From assembly GCA_010645155.1 (NCBI GenBank), contig CM021323.1, forward strand, positions 147,507-211,506: a DNA stretch of 64,000 nt. The letters are read 5' to 3'. Every line of letters starts with the position of its first letter. Within the stretch, counting starts at the first letter, position 1. A program made the position numbers and the translations under genes. Under the pieces are notes generated by a model that saw only the letters and a list, made by a program, of their open reading frames with translations, did not search any database and was not told the origin of the DNA. This DNA is from Tigriopus japonicus. Taxonomy: Eukaryota > Arthropoda > Copepoda > Harpacticoida > Harpacticidae. Positions 37,203 through 51,070 of this stretch are shown in pieces.

Positions 37203-40200
37203 CAAATTAATTCGTTGAAATTTGGTGAAGCTAGTACATAAAGAGTTTATTGGAAAAATAAGATCATTAGAATATAAACATATTTTTCTCAAAATATTTG
37301 CTTGTAAATGAGTTTTATTAGCTATACCGTTTATATCCTCCAGAAAACTAAATTTTGGTGTGAGATCCACTTTGCTTTTTAAATTGTATTTTTAAATAAT
37401 GCACAAACAATATCATTTGTTGGAAAAATTTAACTATTGTTTTCTTTGTTGCGCTTTGTTGCGATTATTTTTCCATTAAGGCCAGTCCAGTATGTCCATG
37501 CCAAAAGTTGTCCCTCCAGTATGTTAGCTCATGATTATTAGTTGAAACAATGAGCGTAAGTAAACTCGTTTGAAGAGTACGCTTGGCCTAGCTAAGCTAG
37601 CAACGAATGGAAGTGACTTCTTCCATCTACCGCCGACACAAAAGCCAAATGCTGCTAACGCCAATGGTAACAAGCAAACTTGATTTAAAAAGGGATAAGG
37701 AAAATTCCCAAACTGCACTTGACCAAAAATTCCCACGGTTTGAACTTTGGAGGAATGCAAGGGAATTTTAAATTCTATTCACAACGCAAGAAAGGACTAT
37801 GATGTACTTACTCTTTCTGTGTGTCTCGTGCAGTTTATAAGTAGAAGGTACATCTTATTGGTTGATGCGCCTAATCGTAGTCAATGTACTCAAACATCAC
37901 TAAATTTGTTGCCAACTTGATGTACACAACTAGTAGATAACCATGAACTACTTACGTAAAGAAAGAGCGTACATGGTACCCGGTTTATACGAATTTCATT
38001 GGGTTTGGAAAAAAACGTTGTCTTTGTCGCTTCGTTCGTTCAAGAAAACCAAGGAATAGGACGGATGATTAACGATGAGAATGAAAAATACGACGGAGAT
38101 GAAAGCCTCTTGAGTTGATGAACACTTGAAAAGCAATCACATTCGATCCAATTCTAATGTTCATTATCAATCTGATGTCGACTCAAAGAAGCCTTCTCTG
38201 CCGAAAATTGCGTCGCATTTCCAATTGTGGACGGTGTTTCCTCCATAAAGGGAAACGTACGAAGAAGCTAGTCATCGATGAAAAAGGGTTGGCTAATGGC
38301 TAGAATTACCAAACATATATTGCGCGTGAGGAAGGATCCCATTGAGTAAAGACAAAATGACGTTGTCCTGTTATGTGGGTAGGCATTGGGAGTAACAGGA
38401 ATCGTTTTTGAGGCCCTTCCCCACCACAAATAAGGGATATTTGCCATTTCCAGGAAATTGCGGCAAGCATTGAATTGAATCAAGGAGGAGGAGCAAGAGG
38501 AATGCAAATGCATTTTCGAATTGCCTTGAACCATCTCCAAAGCGCTTCTTGGTGGTGATTTAGTACGCAGAAGCGTTTTCTCTCTTGAAAGCAATGGTGA
38601 TGAACATACGAATTTTTAAGGTGCTCGAGCAATAAATTGGCGAATTTACGATGAGAGGACCTGATAATATTATCCACGTCATGTCAAGCGAGACCAGACG
38701 TCTGGGATCGCTGGATCCGAGAATTGGAACAACCCTGAGTCAACAAGTTTTGTCCTTTATCTTGCCAACTTGCCAAAATGAGCTGCTTTTTTTTGCTAAA
38801 TTGTGCAATGTAATCCTCAAGCAATAGATGAAGAGAAAATCGTGCCCTACTATCAAGGTGTACAATCATAGATTGGCGTGGAAGTGACCTGCAATAATAG
38901 ACGAGCATTATCAAGGCTCGCACATTTTTTGCTTGGCAAACCGGTTCGTCTCCCGGAACTGGAGTAAAACGAACTTATTTGAGCAGCAAAAGCGGCAGCA
39001 AAACAAACCCAGTCCAGGGTGATTCCTCCGACATTTTTTCCTTGCAATTCTATGTTACACAGTTACTGTGCACAATTTGCCACATTTGAATTGAAACATG
39101 AAGTTACAAGAAGACCACTTTTGGAAACGAGATTGAGCCCCCCAAAAGCTTCTTCTTCGTCTTTGGTTCTTTGACATGCAGACAGACCGGAGGAGTGAGA
39201 ATTGAAACCCGTCGACCCTGCTACGAGTATTGCGTAGTACAATTCCACTCCACAAGTCTGAGGACACTTCTTTATTGACAATCGTTGGTCCATATTGGAA
39301 GACAGGATCTGACAACGACTAAATGTTGGACAACTGTCATCTTAGTTTTCGTATGAAACTAGATCAAGCGAATTTGGCACAAACCACTTGGCGTTTTGAA
39401 GACCATGTGTAAGAGTTTCTTTAAACTAAGGTCAAGGCTGCACATTTTCTAATGTATCCAAAACAGTGAAATTGAAAGGCCCTGAATGTAGTTAATTTGC
39501 GGATTGTCACGCTTCCTCATTTCATAAGTTTTCTCCATTATAATTCATACTGCATACGTGGATCAGTGCAAGTCGAAAATGCTTCAATTGTGACTTGGCT
39601 TTCTCTGTGTTACAGACGTTCAATCTTTTTCATCATTAACCTCATCATATAGGTAAATATTTGCTTTTGGGATGCGGGAGTATTTTATTACGTGACGAAG
39701 GTGAAATTTTGACTTAGGAAATTTTTCTTAGTTCAAGCTGAAAATACATCAACAGCGGTCCTTTAAAATTTAAATGATATACTTTTTGAACCGGTCGGTT
39801 GCAATTTAAAACGTCCATTTTACGATAGAGGAACGATTGCACAAAGTATGATCAAGAAGTATTTAGAAACAATAAAATCGAAGCCATCGACAAAACCAAA
39901 AGTCCGACCACAAACCATGAAGAGAGTCATTCCATGGGTAAGTTTTCCAATCTCTAAAACCTGGCGAATAGAATCATTAACAAAAACAATATTCGTCAGT
40001 ACTCTATTTTGACTGGGATTCGAGCTAGATGGATCCAGTGTCCTTGATATTTGGCGAATGTCGCCTTTAAAGCTGACTTGCATCTTTGACACCCGCCAAC
40101 TAAATCCGACGTCGGCCTAGCGACGAGCCAGGAGGCCCACTCTATACACTCTTACATAGGCACACACGCACAGAAGAGCGTACATACGGTGCCTAGCATT

Positions 40201-42872
40201 TTCAGTCTGCAAACGTGGCGCTATTTTCAACCAGACCGACAGCCTTTCACGTGCATCGGCGGAAATTTTGCTCTAAGCACTACATGCAGAGAACAGCACA
40301 TCGATTTTTTTGTTGTCACTCCGAGATCTTCTATAGATAAGCGAAATGATCATCAAATGGTTTTCAGTCCATAAAAGAAAATCAAAATACCAGATAATAG
40401 TCTAAGAGAAGACTCGACCATGAGAATTTGTCGATTCTCCCATTGACGTCTCTAGTACACTTGTAGACGGATTAAAACCAGGTATGTTGATGCACTTCAG
40501 GCCTTGCAAGATCATTACTTACTGACCAAGGTGTACTACGTAAGGTGGTGGGCTCATGGTTGTATCATGGTAGTAATTTAGTAAATGGAGACCAATTTAT
40601 TTCAGCCTGAAATGCATCGAGCGCGAGAAGCATCTGTCTCATTGGAAGATCTTTTTTTGCACCGTCAATTCAGTCGACGTCCCCCTATAGTCAAGTTGTT
40701 TCTTTCACATGTTTTTGTTGCTAATGCTCGTTGCATTCCAGCTGCTTGGCGACATTCCCGTGGTGGGAATGAGACAACCAGAACACGAGTCTGATCAAGT
40801 GGTAGGTATATACATGATGGGGTATCCTTTGGCGGATTCCCAAGGACGGAATGCGTTTACTAGAACTGGTCAGTTCATCCATCCAGCTAATTGCATAGGC
40901 AGACCACTTTACGCTTTAGAGTGCAACTTAAGGCCCACGGTAAAATAGGCTGCAAATAACCCAAAGAGTGACTTCACAAGCTACTCTGACTACAAGCTAT
41001 TCTGAGTGAGCAATTGAGAGTGTTAAGACAAAAGCACTTCAATTTTTGAAGAGGCAAGAATGCAAAGCATGCAAACCAATTTACAGACCAGTAACCATCT
41101 ACAGCATATTGTTTTGATTTATGGCCAAGTGGCAGGGCAAGTTTTTAAACTATCTCAGTTTTGCTGGAAATGGAGGCAACCAACTTTACGACATGGGGAA
41201 AAGGTTTCCCAGTTCCACAGAAACCCTTTTTAATAACAGATGTTCCTGTATCTTATTGCCCCCATGTGCTCGAAGCCCACTGCCTGCGTTCAAGCAGGTA
41301 CTTGACATGGCTTGCATTATCCAGATGTATTAACATTAAGCAAAAGATCCTTTTGATGGATTGTTAAACGACTTCATTGTAAATCTGTTCTGTCTCTTTT
41401 TTCACTTCACAACGGCTACATTCTTGCCCTACATACGTACATAGACAGACAGAGACCGGGGTTTCAAGTGAACCTCAAACCATTGAGATTCGTAGCATCA
41501 AGTCTTTGTTGGCCTTGAGGCTCATCCCATTTGGCTATTTCTTGTCATGCTCGGGTCACAAATCTTTGTCTTCGTTCTACCCCACAACGAGTGTGAGAAA
41601 TGTGAGAAATTCTAGTGGCTGCAGTCCGACTCAGACGAAAAGATGGCAGTTTGCTGCAGAATCTCGGCCCCTAAATTCGTGTTTGCCAATCGGTCTTGCC
41701 GCTGCTGCTACTACTGTTGCTCTTAATTCTCCAACTACTATCTCACTCGCAGTGCTGTTAGTTTTCCCGCAGAATTTTGCACAACTCGTGACAGGCGAAT
41801 TGGACTTGCTGCCCCACTGCACTTGTACTCAGAGGTTTCGTTTCGCATTTTGGGTCATGTTGAACCTTTCGAGTTGTAGTACATATCCATGAGAGGAGTG
41901 CATTCTTCTTCGGACGTTTTATGCTGCAGAAAGATCTTGGAATTCGTGCCCTTTTGCCGCAAAGAATAACTCTTTTTTTCGCTGGCTTAGACTTTCGATG
42001 AGTGAGATCCGTATCGCAAGATCTTTGTTTTTCCCCCCAAAGAATCCAATAATCCATCAATTATGCAGTACAGCTGAATCGATACGAACTGATCGGCTCT
42101 AGACTTTTGATTAATTGGCCATGTTCAGAGTCGCCAAGGAAAGCAAGACAAATGAGCATGTGTGTACATTCGTACATGACTTCTTGCGTCCTTTTATTTT
42201 CTTAATGCCCATTAGGATTGATTATTTAACCGAGTGGTGGGTGGAAAACACAGAAAATCGTTTTGCTTCGTCAGCAAAATTTGCTCTGACGCAACTTCCT
42301 CCGGGCAAAATAATGCAAACGGAATCCTTTTAAAAAGATTCTCGGTTTTTCATGGTTTGTTCACTTCTGACAATTTTGACCCTATTAACCAAATCGCCAG
42401 GATGCTGTTGTTCGATCTACCGTGGCTAATCTCATGACCGGCTTTATTTCCTGCATGAATCAAGCTTTGGATCGAACAAACTGAGACTTGCAGGAATGAC
42501 ACGACTTTGGTTTCCACCTGCGGTTCCACGAAATGGCCCCGATTGTGTTTCTTCGTATCATCGCTCACAACATATGCTTCTCATCATCATCACCATGCGC
42601 CTCAACCTTAGCCGAGAAAGCCAGGTTTGTTGTGCCCGCTGCATGTTTTGAAAATATTGCTCTTCTCTCGCTCTCAGGTTGGTTGGTGCATCCAACATGC
42701 ACGCATGCATGCATGCATTCATGCACCCGTGGACTCTTGCCAGTTGTTCCAATTCTAGAGAACTCCCTCTCGCTCTTGCAGCCACGTTGGGGTCGCCGTT
42801 CAAAGCATGGGAACTCGAACGAACATACGACGAAGAGAACTTGAACATAGAGGTAGGAACTCTGGAGGACGG

Positions 42873-42932
42873 GAACGAACGAACGAACGAACGAGCGCCC
42901 ACCCATACACCCACCCACCCACCAACCAACCC
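42873..42932. repeat. AACG and CCCA tetranucleotide microsatellites
   Basis: GAACGAACGAACGAACGA followed by CACCCACCCACCC and CCAACCAACC. Several overlapping frames on both strands pass through this block and owe their length to it. Confidence 0.75.
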
Positions 42933-45900
42933 CAGCAAGTGCATTTTGGTTCAGATAAGTTTGAGACGAAGTTTAGGAGCTTGTGCAACGGAAGAGTTAT
43001 TCTCAAGGTCACGGGCGATCTCGCACAACTCGGTCGGCCTGCCTGCCTCATCTTTGCCAATCGGGCCTATGACAGCTTGGGAGTGGACAAGTCGGTTTGC
43101 CAAATTCTGTTCTAGCTTTCCGTCACAGATATACGACTGTGGGAATGACCCGAACTAACTAACTAATGCATGCACACCGAGATGCATTTGGGACACACCG
43201 TAAAGGCAGAAAATTTCGTACTTTGTCGAGCTTGTTTTTCGTTGCTGGGTCTCCCTTAAATTTGCAAACTGATGTACTATTCATGGTCGAAACGAAGTGA
43301 ACCCAAGGACCTTGAAAATGCTGGCCCTGACGGGATCCGGTGCTTTATGAATGGTTAGATAACACCAGATGCCAATAATATCCCCCCCCCCCCTTTGATC
43401 GTGATCCGAGATTTTTTTCATGGTATCCCATTTTGAAATACCTGGAGATGAACATTCAAAATTGCTTTGATCTTTTTCCATTCTGCTTCCTGAAATCGCA
43501 TTGCGAAACATTCATGCAAATTTGGTTTCGAGTTCTGTCGATGAAAGTCGTTCAACAGTGAATAAAGTAACTGCACCTGAAGCCTAAAATATGGGATCTT
43601 GAACACTTTTTGATTCGACTTCATCAGATGAAAATAACCTCTGAAAGAATGTCATTTAGCTTCTCAAGCTACAGTTTGTTCACTTAAAACAAGCTCCTAT
43701 GTCAGCATAAAGAATAAAAAAAAACTTTTGATTTAGTCTATCATTTGGAGCAATCAATCTCCAATCAATCGATAGCTTCTCAAGGGCTTGGCCACGCCAT
43801 ACCACTCACAACAAACCTTATTCTCCCTGATTCATTTTTCTGTTCACAAATCCAGCCCGTCATTGATCCGTTTTCTGCATGCTGGGAATATCCCTGGCCA
43901 AGAAGATTGTACCTTTATGGTTGTTTGTACTCTCTCCTTCCTTCTCCGTCTCGCCCAATTCAAACATTGGGGACGGTCGTGGAAATGCGCAGCCATTCAC
44001 AAAGTACAAAATTGTCTTCGACATTTCACCAAGGCAAACATCATATAAATCACAGGAAAGAGGAAGGGAAATGGGCCTACTACATACGTAGTAGACGCAG
44101 CGTTCAAACATCGCCATTTTACGTACGTGTACCCTTCAGTTGCGAGATTCCAGGTTTTTGGTCCTCTTCTCCGTTGCCAGGACCACGGACGAAATACCCG
44201 GCGAACCAAATTGCATGGCTTCAAAGTACACACATAAATAATCTTGAATGGGAGTTCAGCAAGCGTAGGGATCATGACGTAGTTGTAGCGAAAGCACAAA
44301 AAGCCTTGGAGGGAAATCATGTGAGAAGATCGTTGATCTTCAACCGAGTGAAACTTGGTGGTTTCTAGTAGCTAGAAGCTCACCGAGCCTGTTTCTTTGC
44401 TTACGATTGATATTCATGTTACTGCATAGGCACTAAAATTATGATGCATTTGGTATCTTTTCTAAATTAGCACAACTGTTCGAGGTTTTATTGCTCAACA
44501 AGTTGAAGGGTAAGGCACAATTGAGGTAAGGAAAAATGACAAGTTCCACGAAAACTGATATTTAGATGCAATTAAGTTTTATCACATGCATAACGCATAT
44601 TTTCAGGCGTGTTACTTCGTTTTACGTAATATTGTTTCAAAAAAGAAAAGCCGTTACACCAATATTTAGAACATTTTAACAAGCAAGAGAGTGTCGAGAG
44701 CTACGATGTTTTAAAAATTTCCATTTCCATGTTCCAAAGTCAAACCTGTCTTTTGACTTTATATGATCTCGATTTTTAATAATGGCATATTACTACTTCA
44801 CTTAATTCCAACACTCAGGTTTTTTTGCGAAGGAATGATTTTGAAAGAAAATGGGTTTCTTTTCTTGCATGGCAAAGAATATTTGTTATATCGAAACTCT
44901 GCTATACATTGTTGATGGAACACATTATGTTTGCTCCGCTCGGAAAGCGAGGCTTCGATTTTCGCTTTTGGTACAATCAAGTATTCATTTGCCAATCTCA
45001 TGCTGCTGTAAGATTGCCACACCTCTTTTTTGCACCAACACTTTTAGCTCCATTTTCCTCGTACGGAGCACGCTACATGAGAATCCATTGTTGCCCAACA
45101 GTCTTATCATCGTCCGTCAATTCCATCTCCGCCAACACTCCGTGTATGTTTAATACCGCTAATGGCCAAGGACAAGGAACCTGCACATAAGGAGGACCAA
45201 GAGGAGGAGGAGTTGGTGGCTGCTTGTACGTTCAGTGAGCGTCCAAGTCCCGTATTGTTCTACCCAACCCTACCCCGTTGATGACGATGATGAGAAGTAA
45301 CCTGTTCAATTGTCAAGATGGGTGGGTGGTTGTTTGGGTTGGTGACTTGCTTGATTGTTGGTTGGCCTCCAGCTGGCCAGACGAGAGCTGGAGGCTCGTC
45401 CAATGTGCGTGACCCTTGATTCGATGGTGGAAAGCCACGCAACAGCTGGCTGCCTCGATGGATAGATACATACGTAGATAGAGAGAGATGGATGGATGAG
45501 CCTGAGCCCCATTGGAACAACAGGCCCGGTGCAGTTTTCTGTTGAATCACAGAATGACGACCGGATTCACACTTGCACCGCGTTTGCACACCGTGTTCTT
45601 TTTGCAAAATTGCACTTGCCTTTGCCTTCGGAAGGGAAGCCCTTTGCAATGCATCCAAGGTCGAATCAAGAGAGAAGGAGAGAAAGACAGCGAGAGAGTG
45701 GCGTCCTTTACATGACCATGATGATTTCAACCAAAATTGTGTTACAAATTACAAGCTGGGCTCGGGCAATTGAGACGCACTTGTTTGAAATTACATTTAG
45801 TAACCCGTAAAGTAGATGGATCGAGAGTTCCAAACGTTCTAAACAAAGAGTGATCACTTGAAGTGTCGTTTTCCTCCTACGTTCGCAATCAACGATATTG

Positions 45901-48671
45901 CACAAGAGTTATGACGATGGTTAAAACGGACAGTCACTTGTTGTGTATTCGAAGGCTTATGAAAAAAATACACTGATTTTTACTATCAATGCGTGTTCAG
46001 TAAACAAGCGTTCATGAGTTCCTGAAAGTTGTGAGCTAAAAAATCGAGTGGGGAAGCCCCCAATGATTTCAATCCTGTTTGGAATACCTTCCAAAAGCAG
46101 CAAAGGGAGTGAGTGCATCTTGTCACAAATTTGGCAAGCCCTCGGTTTTTTGGTTAGCCAAAGTGGTTGACAGTGTTTAGGCGAATTTGATTGGTATTTC
46201 ATGTTATGTAACCGAGACAATACTTTGCCATTTGTTGTCACGCAATGCTTACTTCAAGTGGATCAGCCCTGGAGCAAACGAACTTGTACATACTACCTTT
46301 ACAACGTTCAAATAAATCCAATCTCATGAACTTTTGCATTGGTGGTAAGTTTTTGGAAATGTCAGATTCTAGTCTGGAGGGCGAATTACGTCGGAATTCC
46401 TCGCAGAGCTCTCCGTTATGAGTGACGCGTTGTGAGAAACAGGCAAGTCTTATTTGTTTCTTCTGAGATCAAGGACTCTCCACTTGTTCAATGAGTAGTA
46501 ACAAATTGGGCGAATCAGTAGAAAAGAGATCTTTTTTGAGCTCCTTAAGTGTATTTGACAGAAAACAGATCACGGCTATTTACGTGGACAAGAGCACATT
46601 TGTGACCCTGTGACTGACTATCGTACGAAATAAAATGAGTTTCCTGTTCCTTCCTCTAGTTTGAAACGTGATCAATGATTAAGCAAGAAAGAGGACAACA
46701 CTTGGGATGAGCTCCCGTTTATATTATGCTCAATATGAAGCTATTTTGAGTATTGAAGCGTGTGACAAACAGGTCATCCAGTTTTCTCTTGAAAAACACG
46801 CATTAAATCAAAAATACAATCATTATTAGGAATTCCCCGCTGTCACCTCTTCAACCAAAATAGCTACACAATAAAGCCATGTGTGTTTTATGCGATTTTA
46901 TAACTTGCAACTATTTTGCTTGAATTACGTGACTCTTTTGTGTTTCAAAATTATTAGGCTTTTTAGCTATTGTAGAAACATCTTTATTTGCCACTTTTCA
47001 TGTGACAGGTGAAAATTGACAATTGTATCAAAACAATGTACAATTTTCTTTCTCGTTAAGTTAGTGATCGCACGAAGAACAAAAAAAAAAAAGAACCAAA
47101 TCACCTTATACAATTCTAATTTTGAAACTTAGAAATTTAAATAACCCGACGATCGCTACGCTGAAGGCTTATCCCAAAGCCGCACAAATAGTGGCAATCG
47201 TTTTTAGCTTGGAGTTACCATGGTAACAATAGGCCCTCGTCCAGGTCTAAGTCAAGGCACGAGGTGAAGCACCTCAACGAGCTCAAACGAAGAGCATGCA
47301 TGGTCTTCCAAAGTCTGAGACGATCGAGAGTGTGTGGATGCTAGATGGATGAAAAAAAGTGTATTTGAGTTCTGTGAGTTCTTTTCAAAACAGCCGCAAG
47401 TGACAACAGTTGTTGCAAATAGATGGTTGGGAATTGCGTAGTCAGTAAATGAACCTCTGAGCTTTGAGACGACTTTTGAGGTTGATGGGCACACTGAATA
47501 CGTAGGCATGTGTGTAGATAATAAGGATGGACAAGAAACCCTCCAGACGTTCTTTCTAACCATTATTAACCCGACCCGGTTATCAAAAGTAGGTAGTCAG
47601 TAGAAGGACTAGTAAATCCCCTCTATTTTTCGACATATGACACATGTAATAAGAATAAATTTAAAGTTGACGAGTAAGCACCCAGCGATGATTGATCCGT
47701 ACGGCCGCGCTCAATAAACTGTACGTACACTCCATACAAATTTGTGATCGCCTCTGTCTCAAATAAAACGAAGCGGTTTAAAAAGGCGTGGGCGATAATC
47801 GTGATATTGATTTTGTGACAACTATTAAGGCTGTTGAGGTCAAATCTTCATTTGTTCGCAGCTATTACACTTGGACGCAGAACCTTCAAATTTTGAAAGT
47901 TTTCTTGGCTAGACCTAGTACGCTACTATACGGAAAATAACATTACATTATAATGAATAAGGCACTATAACAAGACATAGCCTATCCATCTACAGGGGTG
48001 GATTGACTAAAATAAAGAGATTCTGACTCAACAAATAACCAGACGAGCTTTTAGTGACAGAGAAAGCGGTGATTTTTTTTTCAAGTAAATATTAAAGTAG
48101 CTTATGTCTTATGAATAAAAATAGCCATTTACCCTCCAGGTCGGTTAGACAGTGGACAACATTGCACCCATTTGCTATTCAAATTTTGTCATATCTTGAT
48201 GACATGCTTAATTTACTGTTTCATTAAAAGCCGGGCAAAGGCAACAACAACAAAACAATGACAGTAGTTCCTATTGACAGGCACGGTTGACCTTGGCTAA
48301 AATGGTTTATATGACGTCATCTGACGTTACTGCGAGTCGCCCTTCTCCCCTAAATACTTCATACCTGTCTAAAGTGGCTCAGTGCTTGCCAACATTCGTT
48401 ATGGACGACAATAGAGATTCACTAGAGTCCGCGATTCCTACACTCTTACATTTAGCCTGTTTCTGGTTCATTCATTCACTCATACTACCCACCGACGGAC
48501 TATTTTGGTTCAAGTGCACGATTGCGAATGCGAGGATGCTCTAGATCCGGTCCGAAGCTTTGAATCTTTGTACGCTTATCTGTCCGTTGAGAAGTCCACT
48601 TATTGGCACCATTGGAATGGTTTCAGCTCTTAGCCAGCCACTTTTTTACGTCCGTCCGGGATTGGCAAAAT

Positions 48672-48723
48672 TTCCAAAGATAATAAAATTATCTTTGGAA
48701 AGATAAAAGATTCCAAAGATAAT
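48672..48723. repeat. Perfect 13-bp hairpin with an additional direct copy
   Basis: TTCCAAAGATAAT (48,672-48,684), three A, then its exact reverse complement (48,688-48,700). A second direct copy of the 13-mer follows at 48,711-48,723. Function unknown; it is too short to classify as an element. Confidence 0.85.
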
Positions 48724-49240
48724 AACTGTGGAGCTTCTTTGCAGGATCTTTAATGCTGGGATTCTAATGCTTACTGACCTGTAAAATGGAACTACGTACA
48801 AGCACGGAAGGAAAAGACTCCCCAGAGACCGCTTTTAGGATACTTGTAAAGCATCCCTTTTTGAGTACTTGGCAAAGGGTAAATACCCGTAAATACCCTA
48901 TGATGAGCCTCTTGTTGCTGTCTGCCTTTGCAACCAACAGGTGTGAGCATTTTGCTAATTTTGTTTGACAGATCATAGGTTTGAGGTGGAAATGACAGTG
49001 GTTTGTCATCTCGCATGTTATGTCTTTTAAACAATATAATCATATTGATGAGAATCGCCGTTTAGTTTGAATGTTCATGAACGCGATAAGGAATGTCCAA
49101 AGCTCAACGTCTATCTAACACCTTTTTCTAGTTAATCGAGTCAAAGGCTTTCTTTTCCAAGGTTCAATTCGTCGTACGTACGTACCGAAGTGCGTTGTCG
49201 AGAAATAATGACAAACCAGCGAGTTCTTGTTAATCATGAC

Positions 49241-49250
49241 TTTATTTATT
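49241..49250 (-). terminator. Candidate polyadenylation signals for gene B
   Basis: The plus-strand TTTATTTATT reads AATAAATAAA on the minus strand, giving two overlapping AATAAA hexamers about 2.85 kb downstream of the gene B stop. A closer AATAAA exists at about 51,448-51,453 on the same strand. Which is used cannot be told from sequence alone. Confidence 0.3.
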
Positions 49251-51028
49251 TGGCTGGTCAACTCTCAGGACAAACAGAAACATTCAAAAAAGCATCAGGG
49301 TATTGATCCTCATCCATTTGAAATAAAAATTGTTACGGATGTAGCATGTACAGGCGTACAAATTTCCTCATTCGTCGTGAATACTTATAATAAGTAAGGG
49401 TCAGGGATTTCGCCAGGGAGGGGGACCGGGGTCAGAAACAAGCAGTGTGTTGCATTTTTTAAAAGGCGTGATTAGCCACAATGAATGTGTTTGTTTAGAT
49501 AAGAACCAACATGATTCCTCACAAAAATATGGAGCAGCAGAGAAAATAGAGATTTGACGCCAACGGTTTGACTATTTTACGAGCGTTGGTGGGGGGTCCT
49601 GTTGCTGTATGAATGTATCTCGTACTAGAAATCTGGATGGGTTGGCCGATGATCTAATTTGGGAATCGTTCTGGTTATAGAATTTGATGCTACGAGTGGT
49701 TTGTAAATTTGGTAAGAGAAAATAAAATTGCACCAGGTTTAGTTAAATCGGTCAAACGAATCTCGTTATCATGAAGAATCAATGAAGAGTACATCGCTCA
49801 GGAACGATGGCTGTCTTTACACTACAGATGTGGTATCTACTTGTGTATGGCAATAAGGAAAGAAATTCAGTGGTGTGTTTGAAACGAATCATGTCCCTGA
49901 AACCAATTGCATTGGAAATTTCAAAATGAAGTTCGCAGGGGCTGAAAAAGTTTGCGGGAGAGGGTGGGGTTTGCTTGTTTTAGTTGAAAGGGGAGGGGGG
50001 ATGTGGGGTTGAGGCGTGGCTGTCTTTTTATTGATGCAACATGATGACGGTCGTTTGGCTATTGGGCAGCTATGTGTTTACATGTATGTGTGGAAAACGA
50101 ATGAATTAGGGGTGGATCATGCAGGGTAAATTAGCGGAACAAATCAGTAACAATGAGGGGAAGAAGATGGTTTTTGGTGCTTCCAATTTCTCTAATCCAG
50201 TTGGAAAACTGAATGTGCAGGGATGGATCAAAATTCCGAAGCTTCTAAAGTTCGTGAGAACATTCTTTTAGCAAAAGTGGGGGCGAAATCTGTAACAGGA
50301 AAGGGGTTAGATTGATGGATCTGGGGTGCGGGGGATTCAGGGGTCATTTGCTCTATTTACAGTCAAACAACTTGATCTAATGCCTCCTTGGAGAAGCCGT
50401 GTAGTCAACGGGTTGAGAAGAGTGTTCCAACCCAGAGAATGTGGGCTAAGGTCAAAATTGCGATGGTTATGTCCAGGTATAAAAGCAGTAGGATTCAGAG
50501 TGTATCATCGTCATTATTGTTATTAGTATTCTGTATCATCTTTATTTGGGTTTTCATCGAAGGGGTTTGGGTTAATTTTTATTACAAAAGTCTGTGGTTG
50601 TAGTTGAGTTGCTTGTTGTGTGTTGAATGATGATCAAGGTAAGCTTGTCTTTACAGGGCTGCAAAACTGATCGTGGCCAAAAATTTGCTGAGCAAATACG
50701 GATGATTCATTATCGGTAAAGTTCAACACTGCCCTGAGTAGGCGTGCCAGTCGATAAGGTGTGGGCAGGTCAAGATGAAAGTAGGAATCGAGTCAATCAT
50801 TCTCCATCCACCGTATGAAGATGAAGAAAAAGGGCGGGTCTTCGAGATCGATACTTTGAACTACCACTCACTCTCATAGCTATTTTTAAATAACGAAGTT
50901 CGAAAAATTAGGACTATAACGGAGTCAGGAAAAGAGAGTGAGAGAGTTGGGAGACGAAACCAAAACACAAACCATCCCTCTTTTCAAGTTGCTTTTGTCC
51001 AAGGGTCACCTATCACCGGTTCTGTGTT

Positions 51029-51036
51029 NNNNNNNN
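51029..51036. other. Assembly gap (8 N)
   Basis: Eight ambiguous bases immediately before a G homopolymer and an ATG trinucleotide run. Most likely a low-quality or unresolved simple repeat, not a scaffold gap of estimated size. Confidence 0.95.
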
Positions 51037-51045
51037 NTGGGGGGG

Positions 51046-51070
51046 GGATGATGATGATGATGATGATGAT
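51046..51070. repeat. ATG trinucleotide microsatellite
   Basis: G homopolymer followed by a pure GAT/ATG run next to the 8-N gap. Allele length is probably unreliable in this assembly. Confidence 0.8.

Larger units (their letters stand above)
37203..49240. other. Intergenic spacer between the two PIM-like genes, second part; no gene seen
   Basis: No exon, RNA gene or transposase was recognised. The longest frames are 207 codons at 43,745-44,368 (+), 159 codons at 42,679-43,158 (+) and 156 codons at 45,260-45,730 (-). The second crosses tetranucleotide repeats, and all lack recognisable motifs. A small hairpin with a third repeat copy is at 48,672-48,723. Confidence 0.45.

Noticed and set aside
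42558..43158. Several overlapping frames of 86-159 codons on both strands
   Set aside because: They cross AACG and CCCA microsatellites, which stay open in several frames, and none has a recognisable motif.
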